64,000 nt of DNA from Alisma plantago-aquatica. Lineage: Eukaryota; Streptophyta; Magnoliopsida; Alismatales; Alismataceae. Both the position numbers and the translations under genes were made by a program. Below, in pieces: positions 1 to 10,481 of this stretch. Positions within the stretch are counted from its first letter, which is position 1; every line of letters begins with the position of its first letter. The stretch spans positions 1,331,718,304 through 1,331,782,303 of the forward strand of contig OY856410.1 of the NCBI GenBank assembly GCA_963693085.1, written 5' to 3'. The notes under the pieces are model-generated. The model saw only the letters and a program-made list of their open reading frames with translations. It was not told where the DNA came from and did not search any database.

Positions 1-146
1 CAAACACCTCGCGGCATCTGCCGCTCATTGTTTCCTCCCCCTATTTCCTTCCTTCTTTCCTCCCCCACCAACGCTTACTTCTCACTACTACTACACACAC
101 TTGCTTCCTACTTGGTAGTGCTCTGCTCTACTGATCACACTCTCCC

Positions 147-865
147 TTGTCTTCCTCCTCCAGGCGCCGCGGTTACCCTGTCCGCCGCCGGCCAGTAACG
201 GCCGCCGTCGACGTCGGCTATGCATGCAAGAAGTCCAAGCTGTTCTCTTCCCTCTTCTCGTCTTCTTCCTCCTCCTCACTCAGTTCCTCCTTCAGGCGTA
301 CGACGACATCTAAGCCCAAGCACCCAAAACCCAGCCCGAACCACTACCAGCCAACCAACAACCACCGCCACCCGCTGTCCTCCTACTACCCTTTCTCCCC
401 ATCCACGTCTGTCGGATGGGACACTCGGTCTCCTCCACCAACACGACCGCAACAGTCGCCACCACGTTCTCAGGCCCCAGCGACTACTCTTCCCCTCCTC
501 CCGTGCCACCGCAGTAGCCCGCCCGCAGGTCCAAGAAGAAGACGGTCGCGGCCGAAGCAGCAGCAGCAGCAGTGTCCCCTGCTCGTTCCGGAAGCGGCGC
601 GGCGGGAGTTGGGCGCGTGGCGGAGGTCAAGGAGTCGTCCGACCCGTACCACGACTTCAGGGACTCCATGCTACAGATGATCGTGGAGAAAGAGCTCTAC
701 GGGTGGGACGACCTAAGGGATTTGGTACACAAGTTCCTCACACTCAACTCGCCGAGCCACCACGACGCAATACTCAGGGCCTTCTCCGAGATCTGGGCTG
801 GAGTGTACTATGGCGGTGAGCTTCCCAGCTGCGGCGGCCATTGCCGAGTGGGTAGTGAGCCGTGA
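147..865 (+). pseudogene. OVATE family protein (OFP) pseudogene
   Basis: OVATE family proteins are plant-specific transcriptional repressors, usually intronless. Seen: an N-terminal part in the frame of position 147, with an arginine-rich start, the OFP-like stretch VDVGYACKKSKLFSSLF and a serine-rich tract. A C-terminal part in the frame of position 572 carries a good OVATE domain (about 632-809) with DPYHDFRDSMLQMIVEKEL, then LNSPSHH and RAFSEIW. The two parts are in different frames; the shift lies around 360-425 and fits loss of one base or gain of two. The second frame also has a TAG stop at 515-517, between a TATVATTFS-type stretch and the OVATE domain. No ATG opens the first frame: codon 147-149 is TTG where a Met would be expected, and TGA at 132-134 closes the frame upstream. 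Three independent lesions make a pseudogene likely. A spliced gene (a polypyrimidine stretch ending in AG precedes 164) or sequence errors cannot be excluded. The family call is firm; the pseudogene call is inference. Confidence 0.8.
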
Positions 866-970
866 GAATGAAAAAGGGTATCGGGCCTTTAGGGAGGCGA
901 TAGATGGCCAGAACAATCGTAGAGGACAAGAAAGGGAGCTACAGAGTCTGGAACGCTAAAAACTCTAACT

Positions 971-1098
971 TTCACTTGAAAACGCCATGGACTTGGCGCT
1001 TTTCCCTTAAAACGTCATAGACTTGGCGCTTTCACTAGAAAACTCCAACTATTTGGCGCCTTTGACACTAAAACGCCAAAATCTTGGCGCTTTCTCCA
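971..1098. repeat. 30-bp minisatellite, four copies of TTGGCGC
   Basis: TTGGCGC occurs at 993-999, 1023-1029, 1053-1059 and 1084-1090, a spacing of 30, 30 and 31 bases. Most copies also carry AAAACGCCA or a variant upstream, so each unit is an imperfect dyad (CGCCA against TGGCG). The third copy contains TTTGGCGC, which matches the E2F consensus TTTSSCGC. It lies between the OFP relic and the glycosyltransferase, about 0.6-0.75 kb upstream of the latter's start. Confidence 0.8.
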
Positions 1099-1301
1099 AA
1101 AAGTTAAGATGAGTTTGGTGCTAGTTCAGTATATATTTTTATAAAACTGTACTATTTTGGTTTTTTGTCCGGGAAATTGAGTAAGAGAGCACGATGTTTG
1201 GGGTTGGCCGTGCAAGGTACAATAATGATGATTGGTACTGCCATATCTGGGCTTAAGTGGTGCAGTGGTGGCTGTAAGGGAATGGAAGATAAGGAGAAGA
1301 A

Positions 1302-1378
1302 GTGAAAGCGAGCGTCTCAATCTAACCGATATTAGACATACATGAATGATTACGGCTGTGAAAGCGAGCGTCTCAATC
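1302..1378. repeat. Exact 21-bp direct repeat pair upstream of the UGT
   Basis: The stretch containing GAAAGCGAGCGTCTCAATC occurs at 1302-1322 and again, identical, at 1358-1378. The copies start 56 bases apart. The rest of 1100-1645 shows no gene; it is probably promoter-distal flank of the glycosyltransferase. Confidence 0.8.
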
Positions 1379-1649
1379 AAACTGTCACGGGAGACGGACT
1401 TTGAAAAGTAGTCTTTCAAAAGTAAAAGCCAATTGAACCCGAAAACTGCTACAACATGTGACATGTGGGTAACGCGTCCTTATCTTTTACATGAATGCCC
1501 AATTGCTCATTCAATGGATGCATGAGAAACTAACACATATGTATGGTTAGATGTAGGTACAACCACCGTTCCTGTAGACTCTGGTCCTTTTCTGTTTATG
1601 TATTCTCGATTAAGAACGACGGTTGTGGTACTTGTTTACGACTCGCACC

Positions 1650-1658
1650 TATTTATAT
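1650..1658 (+). promoter_or_regulatory. TATA-box-like TATTTATAT of the UGT gene
   Basis: TATTTATAT lies 58 bases before the ATG at 1716. A CA-rich, T-poor stretch follows at about 1676-1700, which suits a short plant 5' leader. Assigned by sequence and position only. Confidence 0.5.
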
Positions 1659-1715
1659 CATGCACGACGACTAGCTCACACCCCAACCCCAAGCTACAAA
1701 CCGACTAATTAATCC

Positions 1716-3137
1716 ATGGCTGAAGCCACTAACGGCTGCACGGGCCACCACTTCCTGGTAGTAGTCTTCCCAGGTCAAGGCCACATCAATCCGTCACTCC
1801 AACTCTCCCGCAAGCTCACTGCACTACGAGCACGGGTCACGTTCTCATCCCCTGCATCCGACCACCGCCGCATGTTCCCGAACGCCGCCGATGCACCGGT
1901 AGATGACAAGCACGATCCAAACCTCTCGTTTCATCCCTACGACGACGGCACCGACCCTACAGAGGCTAGCGGCAAGCCACTGGATCTTTCCCGGCTAGCC
2001 GAGTTGGGTTCCCGCTCCATTCTCGACCTGGCCAGGTCCCAAGCTACCGCAGGCCACCCGATCAGTTGTCTAATCTACGGCATCCTCTCTCCCTGGGCTG
2101 CGGCAGTAGCTCGAGAACTCAGCGTCCCAGCGGTTGCGTTCTGGATCCAACCCGCCACCGTATTCGGCATCTACCACCACTACTTCCACGGATACAAAGA
2201 CACCATAAACTCCCTCCTCAACGACGTCGTCGAACACGAACGGTCCATAACCTTGCCCGGTTTGCCGCCTTTACGGAGCAGGGACATCCCGACCAACCTA
2301 CTCCCCGGGTCCAAGTTCAGCGCGGTGATCCTGCCCGTATTCGAGTCCCTGTTCCGGAACCTTGATGAAGAAGACCAGCGAAAGGCACCCGTTCTGGTCA
2401 ACTCCTTCGACACGCTGGAGAACGATGCACTGGCGGCGATGCAGCCGCTCAAACTCGTCCCAGTTGGGCCACTGGTACCGGCAGTGCTACTGGGTGACGA
2501 CGTCGGCGCATCCGCAGATGTAGGCGACCTGGTCAAGGAGACTTCGGGTGAGTACCTGCAATGGCTAGACCAGCAGCAGCCGAGGTCAGTTGTGTACGTC
2601 TGCTTCGGAAGTTACTCTGTGGGCGATAAGCGGCAGGTGGAGGAGCTCGTCGCAGGGTTAGGAGACAGCAACAGACCGTACCTGTGGATCATGAGGGACA
2701 AAGAAATGGCTGCTGGGGTCCGGAAAGCCAACAAGGGGAAAGGGATGGTTGTCGAGTGGTGTTCGCAGGAGAAGGTGCTGGGTCATAAATCCATCGGGTG
2801 CTTTGTCACACACTGCGGCTGGAACTCGACGTTGGAGGGTTTGGCAGGGGGTGTGCCGATCGTCGGAATGCCGCAGTGGACGGACCAACTGACGATTTCC
2901 ATGATGGTAGAACATGTGTGGGGGGTCGGAGTGAGGGCGTCGGCGAGCGAGGATGGGGTTGTTGAAAGGGACCAAGTCAGGCAGTGCTTGGATCTTGTTC
3001 TGGAAGACGAGGAGAATGGGAAGGAGATTAGAAGAAGGTCTCGGATGTGGAGCGACAAGGCAGCTGAAGCCGCCAAGGTAGGAACCAAGGCGCTGGTGGG
3101 TTTTTTACATGCTTTAGAGTTTACTGTCACTCCTTGA
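1716..3137 (+). CDS. UDP-glycosyltransferase, UGT75/group L-like
   Basis: A family 1 plant glycosyltransferase that moves a sugar, probably glucose, from a UDP-sugar to a small acceptor in the cytosol. It is an intact, intronless frame of 473 residues, the usual length. The N-terminal acceptor domain has QGHINPSLQL with the expected catalytic His23, and FWIQPATVFGIYHHYFHGY (about 143-160), which resembles UGT75 (group L) enzymes. The 44-residue PSPG box runs from Trp348 to Gln391, with HCGWNS at 366-371, Trp369, Glu374 and the terminal Asp390-Gln391; a final Gln usually goes with UDP-glucose. The activating-Asp position of many UGTs is Gly122 here (CLIYGILSPWA); from memory, group L enzymes often have Thr there. 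The ATG lies in an NcoI-like CCATGG context, and the stop is TGA at 3135-3137. The acceptor cannot be told from sequence; hormones, phenolics and crocetin are known for relatives. Codon use is GC-rich, unlike the flanks. Confidence 0.93.
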   Translation: MAEATNGCTGHHFLVVVFPGQGHINPSLQLSRKLTALRARVTFSSPASDHRRMFPNAADAPVDDKHDPNLSFHPYDDGTDPTEASGKPLDLSRLAELGSRSILDLARSQATAGHPISCLIYGILSPWAAAVARELSVPAVAFWIQPATVFGIYHHYFHGYKDTINSLLNDVVEHERSITLPGLPPLRSRDIPTNLLPGSKFSAVILPVFESLFRNLDEEDQRKAPVLVNSFDTLENDALAAMQPLKLVPVGPLVPAVLLGDDVGASADVGDLVKETSGEYLQWLDQQQPRSVVYVCFGSYSVGDKRQVEELVAGLGDSNRPYLWIMRDKEMAAGVRKANKGKGMVVEWCSQEKVLGHKSIGCFVTHCGWNSTLEGLAGGVPIVGMPQWTDQLTISMMVEHVWGVGVRASASEDGVVERDQVRQCLDLVLEDEENGKEIRRRSRMWSDKAAEAAKVGTKALVGFLHALEFTVTP

Positions 3138-3175
3138 AACTGGGCCACACTCTGCATTCGACGAAAGGGAAGGAC

Positions 3176-3642
3176 TCACATGGGTTCCAACTGCCAAAAT
3201 GTTTCTGTCTTTTACCTTGTTGTACCATTGTCCATTTTTTGGGATTACTGCTATAAATAACAACGAAAATGAGTGCTCACCTCTCTTAACGTGTGTTTGA
3301 CCGCGTGGATGGCGGTTTGACACCGAACTTGTTATTATTCTTAGAAAACACCTCATTGTTGTTGATGTTATTTGAGAACAACTAATCCGTCCTCCCCGTT
3401 AACTCCTCTTCATTTATTACTGGGATAAAGCTTGCTTCCAAATGAACTACTCCGTACTTCTTCGTGGGTCACATGGGTTCCAACTGCCAAAATGTTTCTG
3501 TCTTTTACCTTGTTGTTTCGGGATTACTGCTATAAATTACAACGAAAATGAATGCTCACCTCTCTTAACGTGTGTTTGACACGCAGCTGTGGTTGGTTTC
3601 CACCGTCGGTCCCACGTGGATGGTGGTTTGACACCGAGCCTG
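3176..3642. repeat. Direct duplication in the UGT 3' flank
   Basis: A stretch of roughly 155-175 bases just after the UGT stop (3176-3331) recurs 293 bases later (3469-3642). Both share TGGGTTCCAACTGCC, the TTTCTGTCTTTTACCTTGTT stretch, GGATTACTGCTATAAAT and the ACGTGTGTTTGAC stretch. The first copy lacks about 37 bases present in the second before CGTGGATGG. This could be a local tandem duplication, or the remnant of a second gene copy whose coding part was lost. No further gene is seen at 3138-3828. Confidence 0.8.
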
Positions 3643-3660
3643 TGATGGGGTTTGCTACAC

Positions 3661-3818
3661 GAACAAGAAATGGGGTTTGACCATAAATTACACTTTTTTG
3701 TCTCCAGATATACTTAAAAACCAATAGAGGAGGAAAATTAGTTACGTGTATCCTCTATAGTTTTGTTAGGCATATGTGGGGACAAAATGGGTCCCATTTA
3801 TGGTGTCATTTCTTGTTC
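3661..3818. repeat. Small foldback (MITE-like) inverted repeat
   Basis: GAACAAGAAATG at 3661-3672 is the exact reverse complement of 3807-3818. ACCATAAAT at 3680-3688 pairs with ATTTATGGT at 3796-3804. The arms enclose about 107 bases. No clear target-site duplication was found, so the class is uncertain. It abuts the truncated edge of element C. Confidence 0.55.
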
Positions 3819-3828
3819 ACCTAGGGAG

Positions 3829-6800
3829 ATATGTTTGGGCGGCCGTCACGACATGTGAAGCCCATGGCCTTCACCCTTTGTGACAGGTCGTCGTGACCTT
3901 GAAGAGGTCTAGCTCGACACTCTTCGGTATCATTCAGGTCTAAATGCCTTATGCTCAAGTAAACAACGAGATGTGATGTCTTATGACGATGCGCGATGTG
4001 AAGCGGTAGCCATCACGTTTAGCTATTACCCTTGGGTGTGTTGCTTGGAGAGATGAGAGTTTCCCGCCATGTTCTGAGAAGGGTGGATGCCCGACATCCC
4101 TAACGAACCATTATGCCTTGATGTGTTGTTGAGCCCGTCACGGTGGAGGTGTTGCTGCCCGATATGTCTAGGGTTGCGTTGCCCGACACACCTACAGTCC
4201 ATTGCAACGTAGCATTAACCCGATACGTTGACGCATGTTATGCTTTGATGGCATTGCCCAAATACACCTTGTTGGCTGACACCCTCTCCTTGAGGTGTTG
4301 TGGCCGATACACACATAGTGATAGTGATGCCTAAATAGATATACACCTTGAGTAGGTAGGACAATACCCTACCTTGGTATGGATGACCGATACCTCCTGA
4401 ACTATGAAGCTTAGACCAACCCTAATCCTAACACCTTGGCGTACCTAAGCGTCGTTGTGCCCAATACACCTCAATGTTGATCGTCACACCCTCCATAGGT
4501 GTTAACCGATACATCCTTGTGTGGTTTCCCAGTACACCTTCAACATGGGTTGCCCGTTACTCTATCAAGGAACTAAACCGATACACCTCATGGTGGTCCA
4601 AACCGATACACCAAAAGAGAGTCTACACCGATACCTAGGGTTGATAAGGTGAGATCGAGATCACATGATGAGGATTGAAGAGTATGTTTGGTTTCTCAAT
4701 GATGCACATATATGAGCAATATATGATACATAAAGGTGTTGTTTGGATAATGTGCTAGTAATGTTAATTGCTTCTCCTAAAGTTAGTACACCATGGAATG
4801 ATGTTACTATGAGTGGTCCATCCTCAATTAAAGAGCTTAGCCCAATCATGGAATAATATGACCCATTTGTTCATCTTAAGGAAAGGTTACAATCCATGGC
4901 AAGTGTCTTATATATTTCCTTTTCACATAATCTTAACTTGTGGAATAAGGTTAATGATACTACAATGTGTATACACACGAGGGTGGTGATAAGTCTTGTT
5001 GAAATACATGTTGACAACCTTGGTGTAGAAATCATATAACAAGTCTAATGCCTTTATAGGTGCCTTGTAGATAGATTGAAGTGATACTCTCTATTTATGT
5101 AGCTTATGGTTTGACTCTCCTCGATATATGTGATTAATGATTTGTAAGAAGTAATAATATGTGGGTCATCAAATGTTGAAACATCCCACTAGTGCAATGG
5201 TCAATATGTTACTATAATGTATTATTGTAAACCAAACATAACCTGATGAAGATGATACACACATGCATTTATAATGTGAGATAACTGATAGTGATGGTAC
5301 AATAAGAGATTCATATCTAACTAATGTTGTCCAAACCTAATCGGATCAGAAAAATTGGGTTTTGATGTGTTTAGGGTCTGGTGGTGTAACCATGAAGTGT
5401 AACCCTAATCAGCTTAATGTGAAGAGCATTGACCTCAACTCAAAGGGCATGTCATATTATTGAATAAGTATGAATGGAAAACATGTTGATGTTCTCCCCC
5501 TTAAAAAGCCTAACTATAACCTGATAGATTAATTGGGTGATATAACTTGTGAGAACTATGAAGATGGTTGCATAATATCAAGCTTTGGTTATGAGCCTTG
5601 ATAAAGGAACATGGGAAGCATGAATATGTGAATGTGTACATTTGGTTACACTAATTAATTCTCAATCTTATACACTCCAATTTATGGGAGGTAATGCATG
5701 GCAAATATGTGAGGTAAAATGATGCTCAGGGACCTTATGTGATATCAGCATGAGGGCTAATCTTAGATTAAAGATCTTATGATGCTCTACATGCTTTAAC
5801 TAAAGGTGTTTAAAGTGTTTTAACATATTCTCTCTCTGAATATAATGGCCAATGGCTTCTATGGAAAGTACATGTGATGTGGCATGAGTAAGGCTTATAT
5901 GCTCAATGAGGCATGATGAGACAACCATGAATCACCAGTGTGATGTGATGAGTCTTAGGACTTGGTAAGGCCTTAGTGCTTGATTGAGGTGATGCCCTCT
6001 AGTACTAAAATGAGGGGTTGATATCACATGATAAATTGTTAATGATGATAACCTTGTGGTTGGTAGTGATACATTAGCCTTATGGCTAGCAGTAACAAAG
6101 TAGCCTTGTGGTTGGCAGTGATGCAGTGTTATGAGATGATGGGAATTAGTTTATAGTTTAAATAATGATATATGATGTTGTAATAATATCCCCCTTTCCT
6201 TTAGAAGGACTTGTTTGTAGTTTGTACGTTGTAACTTGATTGATGCTAAAAAGATACTTAAAATGGCCTAACTAATCAAGTGGAACTTAATCTAGTAGCT
6301 TGCCCTGTGCCATAGATCCATTCTAATGTCAGTTTAATTACTGGTGGTGAAATGAGTTTTACTCAGAGCGCATATATTTGAATATGCGGGGTGCAAGTTT
6401 AGTATCCCCTTGCATCCTTAATATCATGTTGTGTGAGACGACCATGTGTGAGTCGATCTTAGTATGATAAGGATGGCCATGTGTGAGCTAGTCCTACTTC
6501 TAAGAATGACCATGCGTGAGACTGTTCTCCTAGTGTCGTTACCTATACCAAGGTGGGCTAGATATTATATGGGTGGCCATGCGTGATCCAACCCCTTTAT
6601 TGTGACTATATGTCACTTTAACAGTTGATTGATATGTCACTGTAGTGTTCTCATGTACTGACCATGAGGTGTGGGAAGGTCGTAGATTCTGTCTCTTCCA
6701 TTGACCTTGTATGGAACCAATTTCAACTTAGTAGTGGTTAGTTGGATTTGGGTGGTACAAATAAATTTCTCAAGGCATAATTAATATGTAATCAGTTGTG

Positions 6801-7558
6801 TAGTGTGCATGTATAGGATCAAAAACGGAAACATTAGATGAAGCCTTGCCTTGCTCTTGTACTATTTCATTTGTAACCGTTATACATGTACTTCATATTC
6901 CTTTTAAATCATTAATTGTTCCATTCCTCATTGGCAAGTTCATGTTACTTCTCTATTACTTCATCCATGAGATATATGTCATTTGGTTAATTTTATTCAA
7001 TGTGCTCAGTATGTTAATTTATGTGCCTAGTTATCTATGATAATAATAGAGTTGGAGGAAGGTTATATATCTCGTTGGGACTGTGTGTCTCACCCTGTTG
7101 GTTAAATAACATTTTAGATGGACGTGCATGTCGAGTTAAAGATCATCCACTTGAATATAATATGAGAAGAAAACTAAACCTGACGAGCATGGTATATGGA
7201 TAGTGTCTAGTAATAGAGTCATATGTGTCGTCCCTATACACTCAGATCCTTGGGGTTGTTCTCAATGTGTTTGTAGACATGATGCATGATATGTGTTTTC
7301 TAGCTTGTGTGCCTCTGGTAGTATGTATATACACGTAGAACTGTTATCTTATGTAACAGGATGTTTGCAATGTGATGATGTAGAACCTTGAATATAAGTT
7401 ATAAAATGCAAGTATTGGTCCTTGTGCAACAATTCTCAGCTCATGGTATTTTTTGCAAATCAGTTTTAATTTCAAGTGATTTTTGATAATATGTTGTTAA
7501 TGGTTGATTGTGGTTTAAGTTTTGAGTAATCTCACTTTGTGTGACAATGGGTGTCACA
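3829..7558 (+). mobile_element. Element C 5' LTR, left end missing
   Basis: Homology with the 3' LTR of the same element starts at ATATGTTTGGG (3829; matching 11095 onward). Both continue through a CACCCTTTGTGAC stretch, a GAAGGGTGGATGCC stretch and a GGTGGAGGTGTTG stretch (the last continuing at 47030). The LTR ends at CA (7557-7558), directly before a primer-binding site. The first about 1.36 kb, present in the 3' copy (9738-11094), is absent, so the element is truncated on the UGT side. No gene is seen. Short degenerate repeats occur at 6050-6130 (CCTTGTGGTTGG) and 6430-6580 (GACCATGTGTGAG). Confidence 0.75.
4220..4634. repeat. CCGATAC motif array in LTR C
   Basis: CCGATAC occurs seven times (4220, 4304, 4387, 4506, 4578, 4603, 4628), usually followed by ACC or CTCC. 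Decayed variants such as CCCAATACACC and CCCAGTACACC lie between them. A diverged copy of the first half is in the 3' LTR at 47040-47220. Confidence 0.75.
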
Positions 7559-9737
7559 TTTGGTGGTATCAGAGCTCTAGGTTCATTGAGTCTACTGGGA
7601 CACTAGGACTAGGATTAGGATGGTGAGGACTAGGATTAGGATGGTGGCTAAGATAAGAACATGATATAAAATGTGGTACATACTACCTAATCTCAATACT
7701 TGAGTGCCCTGTCCAGGTATTCAAATGTTGAAGAAAAGGGTAAGTATGGAACTCTTAGATTGTTTTTTCTTTGATTACCCTGATCAAGTAATCATTTTGA
7801 AACAATCTAAAGAGCATAACAATCTGAATTTATGATGCTAATACCTCCATCATACTATGGAAAGAGACAAGAACTGCACCAGAATTCGCTAAAACTTGAA
7901 TGTTTGGTGATCAAAAGAGAAAAATACAGCTCCATGAAACTTAAATCTGTGTAAATATGATAAGAAAAGTTCTTGAAACTGTAATTTCAAGAGATGCATG
8001 AAGAAAAAGACAGATGACCTAGTGCTAATAAAGTAAGTCAAGGATTAAAATTCACATAAGATGGAAGAAATTCTTGAAACAAGGATGAAGTAAGAAGACA
8101 AATGAGAATGAACAATGAATAAATAAGATAGAACCTGAGTTAATCTCAGATCAAATGGTGAAAATGCAAAGATGTAAAGTGTAATCATCATGATATGTGA
8201 AAGGAAACAAGGGGAATGATCCCTGTTTAATAAAGAATATGTAAAGAATAATGATCTTTTTCATGATGTAAAGATGAAAAATGGGGTAACACAAGGAGAA
8301 GTTCATAAAACATGAAAAATGCTAATCAAAGAAAGAGTAATGGCATGTAATCCTCTCAACAATTCCTATGCCAATGGCAAGGAAACCAAGATGAGACAAG
8401 TTAAGATGAGACATGAACAATTGAAAACTTGTAAGGTAATCTAAGGAAGTGATAATCCCTTCACCTTAATAAGTGAACCCTGGTGATGATGTAGTGATTA
8501 GAGGAATGTGTTCCCTTGTGTCTTGTTATTTCAAGGATGTGGCAGTCAAGGGGGCCTTACGTCACTTGATGTGCATGGTTTAGAAGTGATCTTAAGATGG
8601 ATACTCTAGTGAGTATCAGTTGGTAATGGGGTTTTGTTTCAAGACAGGTGTATCCATGATAAGAGATGTCTTGAGATGAAAGGAAGATCTTTTTATATGG
8701 TTTGGTATTGGTAAAAAACAACAATATAAGATTGATGTGAGGAGGATATGATGTGTTTCTGACACATGTGATGGATACCAAGGTAAGGAATACTACTATC
8801 CAGGTAGTGCCAGTTGTATGGGAGATTGTGAACATGCTACTTGATAAGATGTATAACATGTTTGGCTACGTGGAAAGGTTGACTTTGGATAAATCTGGTT
8901 GCATGTACCCAACCTATAATATGAATGTCACATGCCAGGGGTTTATGCTCCGCATAAAAATAACATTGACAAGGATGCATATGTTGAAGAGACAGTTGTA
9001 AGATCTGCTTGGCTAAAGTTCATCAAGTTGAGAGTAAATCCTTGGAGTACTTCTATCAGGCTTGCAAGTAAGGAAGGTTCCAAGAAGTTTGTACTTGGGC
9101 TATAGATGGACAAGTAGGATCTCCACTTCCTATCTAATCTAGTTAAAGTGACACATAACACCTTGAGTTACCTCTCCGATTGTTTTCCTGGGATAAGTGG
9201 CCTCTTCTTATGATAGGAGGATGTGCTGCTGAGAATGAGTATGCGGGTAGGATAGTTGGTGGGAGTAATATTAGTGTTGAGGTAGCAAATCATAGTGGCA
9301 CATCAAAAGCATGATAGGTTTTGTAGTTCCAAGTGGATGAAAAAGCATATCTTTAGTTTTTTTTTAACAAACATGCTAAGATTGAGGAGGGTATAGTAAA
9401 CTCTAAAAATCAAGAACCTTATCATGTGATGTTATAAAATGAGGAGGTGATACATGAGTTGGATAAGTATGTATAGTGCTTACATGGCTAATAAAGTATT
9501 ACCTGGCATAGGGTTGACTTTGTAACCAATAATGGAAAAGGATAAGTTGAATATGTGTCCTTCGCAACAAATCCTATATTGATCTTGGATACAAGGATTG
9601 TATGTTGGTCAAGTCTTATGACATCACCCTGACATCAAGGAACTGTGAGGAAGTTTGAAGGTATAATTTGGGAGTAGTATCCACCTCCTTTTTACCTAGG
9701 ATTTTGGGGGTCAAATCCTTTTTAGGGGTTTGGGACT
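7559..9737 (+). mobile_element. Element C internal region, non-coding
   Basis: It begins with a primer-binding site and ends in the Ty3/gypsy-like stretch GGGGTCAAATCCTTTTTAGG, just before the 3' LTR. Between these are about 2.2 kb of AT-rich sequence with only short chance ORFs. I recognise no gag, protease, reverse transcriptase or integrase. The early motif CCCTGTCCAGGTAT (about 7708) resembles CCCTGGCCAGGTAT in element D (about 51790), so C and D are probably related. This fits a large non-autonomous derivative. Confidence 0.65.
7564..7575 (+). other. Primer-binding site, tRNA-iMet type (element C)
   Basis: TGGTATCAGAGC follows the LTR terminus GTGTCACA with a five-base spacer. It matches the standard complement of the initiator methionine tRNA 3' end used by plant LTR retrotransposons. 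Confidence 0.85.
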
Positions 9738-10434
9738 TGTAAGGACCCTGACCTAGGTTTTGGGCTAACCCTGTTTGTTTAGCTTAAGCATGTTGGTTAG
9801 CTCCTTACTCTAATCATTTAAGATGTAATTAGGGAATGTTGGAGGCTTGAGTTTCTTGTTTGAGCTTGTTTGGTTGATGCTTGTGTTTTGTGGAGAGGCT
9901 TGGTGCAAATTGCAATTCACCCAGGAGAAGGGGTTGATGTGCAAGTTTTCCACCTCTAGAGTGTTCCTTCTCTCTCTTAGCATCATCTATAGGAGAGAGA
10001 GAAAGATGGACATCTTATTTGAGCCTTAGATGAGTGGTGACATCCTTTGGTGGTGTTTTGGACACATGTTTGAGGTGTGCCTTGCACCTAGAAGTGTTGT
10101 CTCGGGCTTGAGAGGCTTGAGGGGGCCTTGTATCGATTTGTGGATGTCTTCGGGGATATCTTATTGATTTTAGGATGCCTTGAGGAAGTCTCCTATCATT
10201 TTGTGGTGACTAGTGATGCACCATGTCGATTTGTGACTCTACAGTTTCATCCCTATCGATTTGTGAAGGGAGTGGGTGTGTGTATCAATCTTGACCATCT
10301 TAGGTGACCTAGTGGGTGAGACATAGATCTTATCACCTAGTTACATGGTATTGCATGTGTCCTTTCTTCATGGACATGTGTCATCTAGGGTTCTTTGGTG
10401 GTGACACCTTTCCTTTGTTCTCTTTTTCATCCCT

Positions 10435-10481
<47 letters not shown>

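Noticed and set aside
2066..2975. Other-frame ORFs inside the UGT
   Set aside because: Shadows of a GC-rich coding sequence; the UGT frame has the family motifs.
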